Assembly: GCA_003255025.1 (NCBI GenBank)
Contig: QANY01013371.1
Coordinates: 1,447,263 to 1,511,262, forward strand
From: Datisca glomerata
Lineage: Eukaryota > Streptophyta > Magnoliopsida > Cucurbitales > Datiscaceae
Length of the DNA stretch: 64,000 bases
Reading direction: 5' to 3'
Position numbers and translations under genes: made by a program. Below, in pieces: positions 49,224-61,004 of this stretch. The notes under the pieces were generated by a model, which made no database searches, was not told where the DNA came from, and saw nothing but the letters and a program-made list of their open reading frames with translations. The stretch's first letter is position 1. Every line of letters starts with the position of its first letter.

Positions 49224-50146
49224 TCAAATTCAAAATGCAAAAAGAAAAAAAATCTTGATAGGGTGAATACAGAAAAACCAGTACCAGAGGCTCAAAGTTT
49301 GCTTGGCTGCTGGTATTTCATACATAGGTTTGAGCTGCAAAGGATCGGTGACCCAGTTTGGTCATTTCCATTGCTTGCTCAGATTTACAATCATTCTTGG
49401 TGTTTGTAATTCCTTTGTGCTGTAACAATAGAATGTAGAGTTGTATCCAATTTAAGAGATGCTCATTTCATCTTAACCTTTTGTTCTTTCATCAGGCATG
49501 TCATATTGGACAAGCTACCTAGTCTCTAGTCTCTGAATAGCTTGGATTTATAATGTAACTTATTTTCCTTTTCAAGGAAGCAATTTTATACTTGATCATT
49601 ACTTCCCTCCAATCTGGGTGACCAAATCGAGAGGCAAGTCTTAGGCTAAATCCTTATGAATAAATTCCAATGGGGGAAAACACTTTTTTTAGGGACAACA
49701 CTTCTAACAATGTAGTGACAGGAGAAAAAAGCATATTTTTATTATGATTGTTGATTCGCAAGCTAAAGAAATGGTTGTCAGAAAATAAGAGCTAAAAATG
49801 GCATAAACCTACAGTCAATGTTCGGAATCCAACAAGGAGAATATAGAATGAAAGATACTGATACTAACCATAAGATCTATAGCAACAGCTATTACAAGAT
49901 TTGCTATAATGGAAGCACAGCTTCAGATTCATGGTTCATGAACAAGAATAAGCATAAATCTAATCAAGTAGACAAAGAAGAACAGTCCTGATTGATCCTA
50001 ACTTACTGACATCTATTGTTAAACTGCCTCTGCCCAACTAACGCACAATTAACTTCGGCAGAAGAGTATATCCAGAAAACTTAGATGCATTCCAATACTA
50101 CTGACAGAAGGCTAATTGCAGAGCATTACCACCACTTTGAAAGTCT
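49224..50146. other. Tail-to-tail intergenic region with both 3' UTRs
   Basis: The remodeller (plus) and the RanGAP gene (minus) converge here with about 920 bp between stop codons. The sequence should hold both 3' UTRs and poly(A) sites. There is no additional gene. Confidence 0.6.
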
Positions 50147-51766
50147 CTAATCTTGATTATCAACTTCAAGGTTCTTCAGTTTAGCTTCCAATTCATCATC
50201 GCTATTTTCATCTTCAGCAGATTCGTCCCCAACATCTTCTCCTTCAGGGTCATTCTCATCCAAAGAACCAAGCATGTCAGGATAATTCTTGAAAATATCT
50301 TTCAAATCGTCAATGCCATCATCAGAGATGAAATTCCCATCTATGTTTAGCAGCACAAACCCAGGTTTCTTAACTACAGTCCGAGCCAAACCCCGAGCTC
50401 CAGCTCTCCTCAATAAATTGTTACTCATATCCACTTCCTTTAACTGAACATGACCCTCTATTGCCTTACTGATCAGTACAGCTCCTTCATCCTTGAGCTC
50501 ATTCTCAGCCAAATTCAACTTGGTCAGAAGCTGCTTTTGTGCTATACAAGCAGCTAACACTGGAGCCGCTTCAGCTGTTATGTCATTGCCAGCCATATCC
50601 AAGACTTCAAGTGCAGGAGCAGATTCCTTCAGAACATTGGCCAAGGCAATTGCACCTTCATCTTCCAAGTTCAGGTAGGTCAAATAGACTTCCTTCAGAC
50701 CTGTATGTTTTGAAAGAGCTCTACTCAAAGCAAGTCCAGCTTCTATACCAAACATGTTGTCTCGCAAGTCAAGCTGCTTCAAACCAGTAAAAGTCTCAAG
50801 TGCTTCGGATAAGGCAACTCCCCCTTCAGCTCCAATTCTTGTAGAGGAGCAACGGAAATCCTCCAACAAAGGAGAACGCTTCACTATCTCTGAGATAGCA
50901 AGTGCCCCGTCATCTCCCGTCATGTTACTGTGAAATTGAAGAATTCTAAGTTTCTCTGTGGACGGAATTAGCTCAGAAACTGCTTGAGCAGCTTCTTCTG
51001 AGATACCATCATTTAGCAGATAGAGCTCCTCCAAACAAGTTTGAGATTTCAATAGTTTTCCAAATGCCCTTACACCTTTCTCACCCATGGCATTGTTCGA
51101 GAGGTTCAGCAACCTTAAGACACTACCTTCCAAGGCAGCTGAGAATATCTCCATGACTTCTAAGGCCTCATCCTCTGATCTACCTGCAATAAAATCTGAC
51201 AGATCAACTTCCTTCAGTTGACCCTTGAGAGAAGCCAGAATGGGCTCAGCAACACGTGCTGCTCCTAAACCAAAGCTTCTGTTGCTGAAACATATTTTAG
51301 TGTAAGAATTTCCTGGCTCTTTCAATGGCTTTAGAAGCTCTTCTGCCTCTTCTACCTCAATAAATGCTCGTTTTCCCTTCGATAGATCAAAATAGGTTTC
51401 ACGAGGTGCACTAACACTATTGGATTTTACCACATCTCTGTCTTCCTTGCTTTTATGGCCTCTCTTCAGAACTTCAAGGAGGAGTTTACTACATTCCTTG
51501 GCATAGAGCTGCACTGCGGAGCCCCCATCACCATCAGGCTGTTCTTCATAGTTTAAATTTGCTGCAAGGAAAGCAATATCTTCAATTCGTTTTGATTCCT
51601 CTTCAGCCTCTTCCTTGCTAAGAATATCATACTTCTGGGTGAAAAAAGATTTAGTAGTCAGATTGTTTGTCATCCTCTCCACAAGCATTTGCCTTGTTTT
51701 TTGGCTAGGCGGCCATAGTTTAATTGAAAACGGCCTTCTTTGTGAATTTGTGGTTGTGGCATCCAT
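50147..51766 (-). CDS. RANGAP1: Ran GTPase-activating protein with WPP domain, single coding exon
   Basis: RanGAP stimulates GTP hydrolysis by Ran on the cytoplasmic side, maintaining the gradient for nuclear transport; in plants it also marks the division plane. The 539-aa protein matches the plant type. It has an N-terminal WPP domain (KLWPPSQKTRQMLVERM, WPP at 18-20) for nuclear-envelope targeting in place of the animal SUMO tail, then leucine-rich repeats (for example LRLLNLSNNAMGEKGVRAFG, LEVLDMAGNDITAEAAPVLA, LKEVDMSNNLLRRAGARGLA), then a strongly acidic tail (DENDPEGEDVGDESAEDENS). I start at MDATTT. An upstream in-frame Met five codons earlier lies at or before the 3' splice site of a leader intron, so it is not in the mRNA. 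RANGAP1 versus RANGAP2 is not decided. Confidence 0.95.
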   Translation of the reverse strand: MDATTTNSQRRPFSIKLWPPSQKTRQMLVERMTNNLTTKSFFTQKYDILSKEEAEEESKRIEDIAFLAANLNYEEQPDGDGGSAVQLYAKECSKLLLEVLKRGHKSKEDRDVVKSNSVSAPRETYFDLSKGKRAFIEVEEAEELLKPLKEPGNSYTKICFSNRSFGLGAARVAEPILASLKGQLKEVDLSDFIAGRSEDEALEVMEIFSAALEGSVLRLLNLSNNAMGEKGVRAFGKLLKSQTCLEELYLLNDGISEEAAQAVSELIPSTEKLRILQFHSNMTGDDGALAISEIVKRSPLLEDFRCSSTRIGAEGGVALSEALETFTGLKQLDLRDNMFGIEAGLALSRALSKHTGLKEVYLTYLNLEDEGAIALANVLKESAPALEVLDMAGNDITAEAAPVLAACIAQKQLLTKLNLAENELKDEGAVLISKAIEGHVQLKEVDMSNNLLRRAGARGLARTVVKKPGFVLLNIDGNFISDDGIDDLKDIFKNYPDMLGSLDENDPEGEDVGDESAEDENSDDELEAKLKNLEVDNQD

Positions 51767-51775
51767 TACGAAAAC

Positions 51776-52399
51776 CTGCAATACGTAACAAGTAAATCAT
51801 AGAGACACGAAAAGGATATAAAAAAGGAAGTATTTGACAAGAATAGGAGTTTGCTCTCCTCACTAATCCCACTTATTTTATAGAAATGCAATTGGACGGT
51901 AAAAGGAAAATTATGCGTACACAAGAATCTAAATAACCAAGAAAGAAAAGGGCTTTTGGGTAAACTACGTGTGTGGACAACTATCTCCAGATATTTCCTC
52001 TCCTCCATAAATAAAACAGGCGTAAAAAGATAGTTCTTCAAGACCAACACATGCCACTCAATAGCAAAGAACCACGTCTAGAAACCCCATTTGAAAAATT
52101 AACTGAAAAGAGTGCGGGAGGTGGGAAGGGCGGAGAAGATAAGGAACATTAGTAACCAAATGTCCGTAACAGCAAAAAGATCTTCCTTTACAGCAATAAA
52201 ATTCAAATGTGGTAGATCTGCGACTATCTGAAACTATACTAACCCAAAAAAAATACAGGAAAAGAAGTCACGAATAAATCAAAACAAAATATAAAAAACA
52301 TGGAAATGTGAAACTATTGGGCTCAAAGAAAACCCTAGAAATGGAAAATCAGAAAGAAAAGATAAAGGAAGAAAGAAAATGGAACATTTGTATTCTTAC
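51776..52399 (-). other. Intron in the 5' UTR of the RanGAP gene
   Basis: On the minus strand, ACTCACAGA is followed by GTAAGAATAC (donor GT at 52399-52398). The acceptor ACGTATTGCAG ends at 51776, nine bases before the ATG. This gives a 624-bp leader intron and an upstream non-coding exon to about 52500, which contains a GA tract (52463-52481). Predicted from splice signals only. Confidence 0.7.
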
Positions 52400-52463
52400 T
52401 CTGTGAGTGATGTTTGGTCGGTGTAGAGATTCCGAGATTCCGATTGCTAACTGTAACAAAGAA

Positions 52464-52481
52464 GAGAGAGAGAGAGAGAGT
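52464..52481. repeat. (GA)n tract in the RanGAP 5' UTR/promoter
   Basis: About nine AG units, CT-rich in the gene's sense. Pyrimidine tracts like this are common in plant leaders. Confidence 0.8.
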
Positions 52482-52499
52482 CAAAAAGAGGAGGGAAAA

Positions 52500-54230
52500 C
52501 TGAAAATGAAGGGAGCGGATCGTAGGGTATAGGTTTGCATATGGAAAATGCAATTCTATTACATCGTCACTTTTTCCAGAGGTTATTTGAAGTACAGGAC
52601 GGGCACGAAATTCAATTGGCCAAACAGCAGTGTTCGGCTTTTCCAACCGGTTTAACCTCCGTCTGTCCTGGTCTATTTTTAGTTTTTATGAGTAGTCTAG
52701 TATAAGATTGTGAAAATTTATATGATTAAAATATATTCTTATAATTTAATCAAAATATAAGTTATATCCATATTTGTTTTACCTCTATATTTTCATCAAA
52801 ATATAAAATATATTATTCAATCATGTTTTTTTGGTTAAATCTAACATAAAATTAACTCTGTCTATTTCTCTCGATTTCTTTCATTATCTACATTATTTTA
52901 CTCCAATCATGTTGTCAACCCTCATGTACATTTAGTCCCCTGTGCAACCACGATGCGGAGTAATCGTGCTTATACATAATTTCTTCAATGTAGTAATTAG
53001 TCGTATTATCAAGCCCATGATCCCTTGATCGTTCTGTCATGTGGTGAATGCGTCGATCTGCCATGTCCAATGTGCCTCCTTTGCGTGGTGTAGGCATTTC
53101 CATGTTGCATGAGCTTAAATTTATAAGACAAATTTTTGTGGTGCAAATTTTGAAAAAAAATCAATTTTTTTTGGGAATTTTTTTTGGAGTCTCCACTTCA
53201 TTATCCCTCTTTTCAAAAGAAAAATAATCGAGTTGAGTGGCCACATGAAGTAATAAGGTCTAGCGTGATCGACTGGCGGCATGGTCCGCGGGATGGGCTT
53301 AGACAGCATGCCGCCACTAAGGCTCAATGGCACCAAATGTAGATGCAAGGGTGTTAATTAATCACACTTTATCAATTAAGTGACATCACCCATCACATGT
53401 AGATGTAGAAAATATGCCTTGGCATCAATACACATTATGATCCAATTTACTTCGTTTCTCTATTCCTTTTCCCATGAGCTATTTCTGAGACCGGATGAAC
53501 CCACATGAACAAAGCTGATCCTGACATCCTACGACTCCGCTATAGGTTCAATGTCGAATCAACTCTCGATTCATGCGCGCTACTTTTCTGTTGGTGTAAA
53601 TAAACTCTTTTTATTTTCACGGTGCATAGCATATTTTAACATAATACCCATCGTGAATATCAATAACAAAAGTGGAATGTAAAATTACCATTTTACCTCT
53701 TGTTATTATCTCCTTAACTCCTTTATGACTCTGAATAAGAATGATATAATAGTGAATTGTCTCGTACAATTTACAAGTCCTAATCAATGACTCAATTCAT
53801 TGAATACCTGGTTTATTCACACACACATCAATAAAGCATAAATTGATATTGTTGCTTTCACAATCCAACCACGAATTTTTATATCTGTGAATCACGTAAC
53901 TCCAAATTAATTGAATGACAATCCTAACAGCCGAGGTATTGCCCGCCAATTCAAACTCACTCATTTGACATATCAAATATTGGAACTAACTAAGTTAAGC
54001 TACGTATTCACCTCAGGATTAGAATAATTATGAAAATACCCTTAAGATGTAACAATTAGATTTAGAGCTAGATAAACGGTTTTGGGCTCTAACATAATTT
54101 GTTATCGGTCTATTCAACATATTCATAACATGTCTAGATTAATCGTTTGAATCTCCACTCGCATGCCCCATGACTGGCATCCATTGGTTCAACCTAACAG
54201 TCATAATCAGATTCGATTGCCCAGTCGATC
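52500..54230. other. RanGAP promoter, then Copia LTR continuation and unassigned DNA
   Basis: The first few hundred bases are the RanGAP promoter. Farther right, sequence up to 54230 probably includes the remainder of the 3' LTR of the Copia element, which extends left beyond the part shared with the other LTR. The far LTR end could not be placed, and no target duplication was found. No gene is seen. Confidence 0.4.
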
Positions 54231-55685
54231 CTAAGACTGCGAATATCATTCTGAAATTTTTCAGAAGAGTTCGTTTGGAGACACCTCTGTCTTCACTATT
54301 CATTCGTTGATAAAAGTTTCATGATTTGAGTAATTTAAAAACACACTTTAATTTAAAATAAAACTTTCAATTTATTCATAAAAATTCAATAATACTAATA
54401 TCTGAGAAATAACTAAATACAAATAAATAGTTATTACACGTTACTTTATAGACATATTCCAACAATCTCCCACTTTGACTAAAGTGGGAGTGTGCAATCT
54501 CTTATCCTCAAGCCTTCCAGAATAAAAAACTTTACTGCTTAAAGTTTTCGTGAATGGATCTGCCAGGTTATTGACCATCAAAATATGCGTAACCACAACG
54601 TCTTCATGCTGAACAATTCCTCTAATTAGGTGATATTTACGTTCTATTTGTTTGGATCTCTTTTATGGCTTCTAGGTTCCTTAGAATTCATTACAGCACC
54701 ACTATTATCACAATAAAGTGTCATGGGCTTGTTAGCGTCTGGAATAAGTTCTAGAGTCTTCAAGAATTTCTTGATCCATACAACCTCCTTTTTTTGTTTC
54801 ACAAGCTGCCACATATTCATCTTCCATGGTAGAATTAACAATGTAAGATTGCTTGATAGTGTTCCATACAACTGCTCTACCGTTCAAGATGAACAATGAT
54901 CCTGAAGTAGACCTCCTTGAATCCTTATCAACTTGAAAATCAAAATCAGTATATCTCTTCATATTCAAGTCACTACCTGAATACACAAGCATGTAATTCA
55001 TTGTTCTCCTAAGATATTTAAGGATATTTTTACGGCAATCCAATGCTGAATTCCAAGATTAGATTGGAAATAACTCACAACGCCCATGGCATAGCAAATG
55101 TCTGGCCTGATGCAAAGAATTACATACTTGAGGCTTCCTATGGCTGAAGCATAGAAAATCTTTATCATGTTTTCCTCTTCTTGATGAGTCTTATGAAATT
55201 GCTCTTTGGATAGGCTGACTCATGTCTAAGAAGAAATCCTTTCTTGGAGTTTTGCATACTGGAACGATCCAACACCTTATCAATATAAGATGCTCAAGAC
55301 AAATGCAGCTTCTCTAAGATCCTTCATATCAAATTGCTTTGCAAGTCAAATCTTGTCATCAAATATTTTTCCTACATTATTCCCAATAAGTAGAATATCA
55401 TCTACGTACAAGATTAGAAAAGCCACATTCCCTTCATGTAGAATATCATCTGAGACTGCGAATGTCATTCTGAACTTTCTCAGAAGAGTTCATCTGGAGA
55501 CGCCTCTGTCTTCACTCTTCGTTCATTGATGAAAGTTTCATGACTTGAGTAATTTACAAACACACTTTAATTTAAAATAAAAATTTTAATTTATTCATAA
55601 AAATTTAATCATACTAATATCTGAGAAATAACAAAATACAAATAAATAGTTATTACACGCTAATATATATGGACATATTCCAACA
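54231..55685 (-). mobile_element. Internally deleted Ty1/Copia LTR retrotransposon
   Basis: Two direct copies of the same LTR start (TGTTGGAATATG on the minus strand) lie at 54231-54464 and 55452-55685. The copy at 54464 is preceded on the minus strand by a purine-rich AAGTGGGAGA, the expected polypurine tract, so it is the 3' LTR. The other is the first 234 bp of the 5' LTR. Only about 970 bp of internal sequence remains instead of several kilobases. Gag, protease, integrase and most of the reverse transcriptase are absent, so the element is dead. Confidence 0.85.
54640..55440 (-). pseudogene. Copia reverse transcriptase C-terminus and RNase H remnant
   Basis: On the minus strand the catalytic-site block LILYVDDILLIGNN is at about 55385-55425. 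It is followed in shifting frames by NILKYLRRTMNYMLVYSGSD, YTDFDFQVDKDSRRSTSG, EDEYVAACE and LYCDNSGAVMNSKEPRSHK, the order found at the end of plant Copia polyproteins. Frameshifts and stops between these blocks make it non-functional. Confidence 0.85.
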
Positions 55686-57450
55686 TAAAGAACCGACCGA
55701 ACCGACCATTTCGGTTCAGGATAATTTTGAACACTCTTAGACCAAATCGCCCATTCAGAGCCCTAATGTACTGATACTAGATTACCCGTGCAAGGCCAAA
55801 TCTCAACCATTAGTGTGTACGTAGATGGATTAGCGGTCGAGAAGGATGATTCATTGACAAACGGAGGATCCATTTTCAAATACCATTCCCATTGGCTAAT
55901 AGTTAGATTGACGAAGAAGATGAGGTGGATAAGGAGCCATGACTGAGGGAGGATGACACTTTAGGAAATAAGGATAAACAAAAGCTAAATGATGCATGGA
56001 ATGAGAGTACTCCTCGATTCAGAAGTATAAAGTATATTGGTGAAAATATATATGTTTAAAAGAAAACCCAATTAAATATGGGTTCTAGATTTAAAATTAT
56101 AATAATAGCTTTCAATGTAAACTAGTACATGCATTAATATTGCCGAAACAATTTAAAAATAATTACATGTAATATTCCGAGGACAAAATTATAAATGACT
56201 AGTATCCCCACCATTTATAAGGGACTATGGGCAATTTTCGCTCAAATATTATAAGAGTATCATTTAACTACTTGGATGTCCAAATCCTTCAACAACCTCA
56301 ATTTTTTACCTTCAAAGTATATCAGATTTTCTTTTAGTTCTTACAAATCACATCTTTTGAAGTTATAAGGCTTTGATGAAGTAATTCATGGTTTCAAATT
56401 ATTACCTGCAATAATTTTGAAAGAGAGAAAAGAGATAAGCTATAAAAAAATTGGAGGAAATAGAAAAGTAGGGACAGTACTAGAAAAATAACAAATTTCA
56501 AAAAGATAATGAGACACACAGTCATAATTGCACATAGAAAAAGTTAGGGTCATTCTTATTAAACGATCTACCAATCCTAATGAATCTTGTAATTTTCTCA
56601 AATTCTCAAACAACGTTAAGTGCATAATCGCAGTTATAAAAAGTTGAAAAAACAACATCAAAATTGAGACAAATAGGCTAGTTGTAACGCTCTTATTCCC
56701 GAAAGTTAAATATACGTGTAATTTTATAATTTTAAAAAATCTTCAATTCAAAATAAATCCTTGTTTAAGAAAATTTCCAAATTAAAAATCTTAATTTGTA
56801 TAAAAACCTTAATCTTAAATAGCAGAAACATTAAACTTATTCATGATCTAAATTTTTAACATTAAATAGCAGAAGTGATAAAGTGTCTTAAATGCATAGT
56901 TAATAAACCTCAATCAAACTGAATTAATCTCTAAAATAAAGTCAAAATATGAAATTAATAATTCATGAAGTTTTCACCCATCATAATTTATAGAAAAGCA
57001 TAACATATAATAAACTACTTAAATAATTGAGTTTAACAGAAAACGTTCACCCAAGTCTTAAATCAAATCATAAACTAAAAACATAAATTCCTCTAATCCA
57101 ACTGGATATGACAGCCTCCTACTCATATTGCTCTCCATCACCACCTGCATCATAAACAATTGTGGGGGGATGAGTATTTTAAAATACTCTGTAAGCAAAC
57201 TCATATTATAACATGTATTCATATGTCATAAACGCAATCATGTCATAACATAATTGAACTTGACATATATCATAAATGAAATAACGTAATATACTTGATC
57301 GTGTCATGGCTCAACATAGCACGTAGATAACACATGTCTCATACATAATCATAAAACAATTTTAATCATATCTTGTCTTGACATATTCCCTAGTTAATAA
57401 TCTAATAAAAACTATTCACACATGAACATAAATACAACATGACGAATTGG
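55686..57450. other. Gene-free intergenic region
   Basis: It begins with a piece of the dispersed repeat also seen near 13850 (GAACCGACCGAACCGACC, then AATTTTGAACAC), into which the Copia element may have inserted. The rest is AT-rich with no supported gene. Confidence 0.45.
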
Positions 57451-57451
57451 G

Positions 57452-57912
57452 CGACGACACTGATGAGACACATTAGGTGACAGAACAAATGGCAGACACT
57501 GAGTGACAGAATCAGCTGTCACTCATAGGTGACGGAGAAACATATACAGATGGGTACCTTATGAGTGACGAAAAACACGAACAGATAACACTCATAGGTG
57601 ACAGAGAAACATATATAAATGGCATCCCATGAGTGACGAAAAACATGAACATATGACACTCATAGGTGAAGGAGAAACACATACAGATGGCGCCTCATGA
57701 ATGACCAAAAACTTGAACTGATGGCACTCATAGGCGACGGAGAAACATACACAGATGACACCCCATGAATGACGGAAGACGTGAACTGATTGCACTCATA
57801 GGCGATGGAGAAACATATAGAGATGGTACCCCATGAATGACGGAAGACATGAACATATCTCACTCATAGGTGACGTAGAAACATATACAGATGACACCTA
57901 ATGAGTGGCTCA
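57452..57912. repeat. 68-bp tandem repeat, about six copies plus a degenerate leading copy
   Basis: The phrase ACTCATAGGTGACGGAGAAA (with variants) starts at 57521, 57590, 57658, 57726, 57794 and 57862, a period of 68 (once 69). Each unit also carries CCATGAGTGACGAAAAACAT-like sequence. A weaker unit precedes 57521. Open frames on the minus strand across it merely translate the repeat. Confidence 0.9.
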
Positions 57913-58358
57913 CATGAAAACATATAATGCATATTAGTACATATAACAAAATCGAACATGCTAATTAGCATATGGTAAAATATTAGCATATAATCAGTCA
58001 TACCCAAATAGATATCTCATGATAATCATATTAATAATTGAACAATACAAAGAAATTATTACAAACGTGATCACATATATAAACATTATAGAAAAATAAT
58101 TCAACAATATTAAATGTAAATACATAATACAATAATAACATCGGTGTCACATCAATGTAAACCCACTTACACAAAACATATAAATGAACTTAACATGTTT
58201 GCAAACAATTAAAACTTATGAGAATAAAATATCTTATATTTATTACACGTCAACCATATTACAATATAAGTTCACTTACCTGAACCAGTAGAAACTATCT
58301 AGCAATCAACTAATAACCTGAAACAAATATTTACTATCACAAGATTATTCTGTAATAA
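57913..58358. other. AT-rich spacer between two repeat arrays
   Basis: About 450 bp of AT-rich sequence with several CATAT-type words. No gene is supported. Confidence 0.4.
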
Positions 58359-58785
58359 TTTTTATTAATATTAATAAACATGATTTCAAAATTGTTCTAA
58401 GAATATCAACTACGTGTTTGAAACTCATTTCCATTGAACAAAACCCTTGCTTTTCAATCGATTGTGCAAAACCCACTTGGATGAACTCTCAAATAGTCAC
58501 CTAGAAAATTCAAATGTAGAACTTTTAAGAAGATATATAGACAAAACTATTAAATTTGAAATACCAAAAAAATATTAATATTAATAAACATGATTTCAAA
58601 ATTGTTAAAGAATATTAACTACATCTTTGGATAAAAGAAACTCATTTCATTGAACAAAACCTCCGCTTTTCAATTGATTGTGCAAAACCCACTTGGATGA
58701 ACTCTCAAATAGCCACGTAGAAAATTCAAATGTAGAACTTTTAAGAAGATATATAAACAAAACTATTTAATCTGAAATATACGAA
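58359..58785. repeat. Tandem duplication of about 210-216 bp
   Basis: TTAATAAACATGATTTCAAA at 58371 recurs at 58581. The copies stay aligned through TGCAAAACCCACTTGGATGA and ACTTTTAAGAAGATATATA. The second copy has about 6 bp more (GGATAAAA insertion region), so the period changes from 210 to 216. The high similarity suggests a fairly recent duplication. Confidence 0.85.
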
Positions 58786-60401
58786 AAAATGATTTAATAA
58801 AACAGTTCAAAACACCCATTTGATCAGCTGGCCAAAATTGAGAAAACGAGGGGTACAGAGAGCAAAATAAAGAGAAAAGGGCAGAGAAAGTGAGATCATG
58901 AGAAAAAGAGGAGGCAACAAGAGAAGAAACAGAGACGAAGAAGCTTACCCACGTGAGAACGTGGCAGCGCTGGAGGCAATCCGTGAAGGTGGCGATGAAG
59001 ACTTCAAAATTGCAAAAGAAGGCAAAGTGAAAGAAATAGCAGGAGGGGTTCGCAAATGTCGATTGGGGAAAGAGAATCGGGTTAGAGTATATATACTTGT
59101 ACATATACATATAAGCTTATAAAAATTACAAAATTACCCATAAGGTAATTGGTTATTACATTAAAAAAATTAATTCTCATCTTATAAATAAAAATTAGTA
59201 AATTACTTAAATACCCAAAATAAGTTTTAAATATTACATTAACGCAATCAGTTAAACTCTCAAACTCATATTCCTACCTAGAATTTATACCATAAGTTTG
59301 ACAAAAAATAAAAATAAAAAGTTGAAAAAACAATTCAGGGTTTTACGTGGCGTTCAGATCAGATACAGAATTTACTTTCAGGCAACTGCAATTGGCCAAG
59401 TAAACGAACACAAAGTTTCATATTACCTTTACATAGTCTAAGCTGGTGCTACCATTTGTACAACGAAAATCAAATCAACAGTTCAAACGAAGCCAGCATG
59501 TAAAAAGGGAGGATCAATAACTAAATATCTTGTAAACTTTAATTTAACAGTTCATCCGTGATTAAAACCAGTACTCCCATCAAACTTAAGTTATTAGCAT
59601 AGTGTTCAAATGGTATGCACTTGATCATATCAGAGACAGGAAAGTGGAAACTATGTGGCACGGCAGTGCCGAAATAAAAACAGATTCTTAGAAGATGACT
59701 GAGACTAGATAAATACGAGGAGGCCAATAAATAAGTTTAAGAATCTGTTAGGTGCCTAATGGAAGATTTAAAGCACATTTTCTACACGCTAATAAGTACG
59801 CAAAGATAGTACGTAGAAACATAATTTCATCACGCACCAAACTCCATGAATAGCAAACATGCTAGCTCTTTGACAGTATAAAAGATGTAATCCTCAAAAC
59901 CTGCTAAAGGCTAACCAGCTGATGATGTCCTCCCATTTAATTAATACTGAAGAGCATCTAATCCCAAATAATTCGCAGATTAACTAAGTTTACGACAATG
60001 CCAACGCCGGGCATAAGTATTATTGTTCATGACATTATCTACAATAATTCATAACATAAATTAAATCCCTTAATTCTAGTGTGGGATCATACGCAACAGT
60101 TGGTATTGTGTTATACTTATCAGCTATCGCCCACAACTAAGAAGCTAACATGTACGAGTACTGAACGACAAAGCAGAAGGTCTACTTTACACCAGAGCTT
60201 CTCAAGAAATGGACATAATAACTTAAATGCTATTCATGACATAATGTATGTAATCGAAAACTTAAACCCGTACCAAATCTAGAACAGAATTTCCAAAGGG
60301 TCAAAGAGTGGATACAGATATAGTATCATCAAACCAAGAAGGCAGAATAGAACTTCAAAATTTGAAAAATAACAAGAAAGATCATTGGTTTCATCAACCT
60401 C
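58786..60401. other. Intergenic region and 3' flank of the RPS16 gene
   Basis: A purine-rich stretch at about 58840-59080 supports an open frame of 74 codons on the plus strand, but it has no known domain and is not called a gene. The 3' UTR of the ribosomal gene lies near the right end. Confidence 0.45.
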
Positions 60402-60836
60402 TCAACGGTACGACTTCTGGAATCTCGCCCTGGCACCACGCCCACCGAACTTCTTGGGCTCGCAGCGTCTCGGGTCGGCGACAAGCAGGGTTCGGTCATA
60501 CCTCACCAGAATGTCCTTGATTTCCTTCTTGCTCTGTTCGTCAACGTACTTCTGATAGAAGGCGACGAGTGCCTTGGCGATGCTCTGACGAATGGCATAG
60601 ATCTGGGAGGTATGACCTCCACCCTTAACTCTAATCCTCATGTCTACTCCAGCGAAGCGATGTCGTCCCAATAAGAGGATGGGCTCGTACGCCTTGAAGC
60701 GAAGGATCTCAGGCTCCACTAGCTCGATTGGGCAACCGTTGATCTTGATCAGACCGCGACCTCGCTTGCAGTAGGTGACCGCCACTGCGGTCTTTTTGCG
60801 ACCAAAACACTGAACGGACTCTATTGGGGCAGCCAT
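60402..60836 (-). CDS. RPS16: 40S ribosomal protein S16 (uS9)
   Basis: A complete intronless frame of 144 aa, the usual length of cytosolic plant RPS16. It starts [20 protein letters not shown]. It shows [60 protein letters not shown] and the C-terminal tail [14 protein letters not shown]. That tail reaches toward the decoding centre and contacts tRNA in the P site (family knowledge). The uS9 signature [19 protein letters not shown] is intact. It is cytosolic, not plastid. No break is visible, and upstream motifs suit a highly expressed ribosomal-protein gene, so this looks like a functional copy. Plant RPS16 is usually a small gene family, so others should exist elsewhere. Confidence 0.97.
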   Translation of the reverse strand: MAAPIESVQCFGRKKTAVAVTYCKRGRGLIKINGCPIELVEPEILRFKAYEPILLLGRHRFAGVDMRIRVKGGGHTSQIYAIRQSIAKALVAFYQKYVDEQSKKEIKDILVRYDRTLLVADPRRCEPKKFGGRGARARFQKSYR

Positions 60837-60890
60837 GGCTGAGCCAAAATGTCTGTTTGACGATGAAATTTGGCGGCTTTAGCTCTGAAA

Positions 60891-61004
60891 AAACCCTAGC
60901 AGAAAGATTGGAGGGTAGGAATCGATGTGACAGCCCACATATATTTATACTAAAGACTAGGCTTTCGATTTATGGGCTTATGGGGGATGCGGTAGACTTG
61001 GGCC
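60891..61004 (-). promoter_or_regulatory. RPS16 promoter: telo-box, TATA and site II motifs
   Basis: Going away from the start codon: an AAACCCTA telo-box at 60891-60898 (plus-strand sense), a TATA-like GTATAAATAT at 60950-60941 in gene sense, and site II elements (TGGGCC/T): TGGGCT at 60937-60932 in gene sense, and on the plus strand TGGGCT at 60973-60978 and TGGGCC at 60999-61004. Telo-box plus site II is the known TCP-responsive arrangement of plant ribosomal-protein genes in dividing cells. Confidence 0.7.

Noticed and set aside
53100..53348. Minus-strand frame of 75 codons near the Copia element
   Set aside because: It does not match Copia gag or pol and is probably LTR or intergenic sequence.
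57592..57863. Two minus-strand frames with repeated FRHSWG-like peptides
   Set aside because: They are translations of the 68-bp tandem repeat, whose period is not a multiple of three.
58763..59122. Overlapping frames on both strands, one Lys/Arg/Glu-rich
   Set aside because: Purine-rich composition explains the open frames; no domain and no conserved start context.
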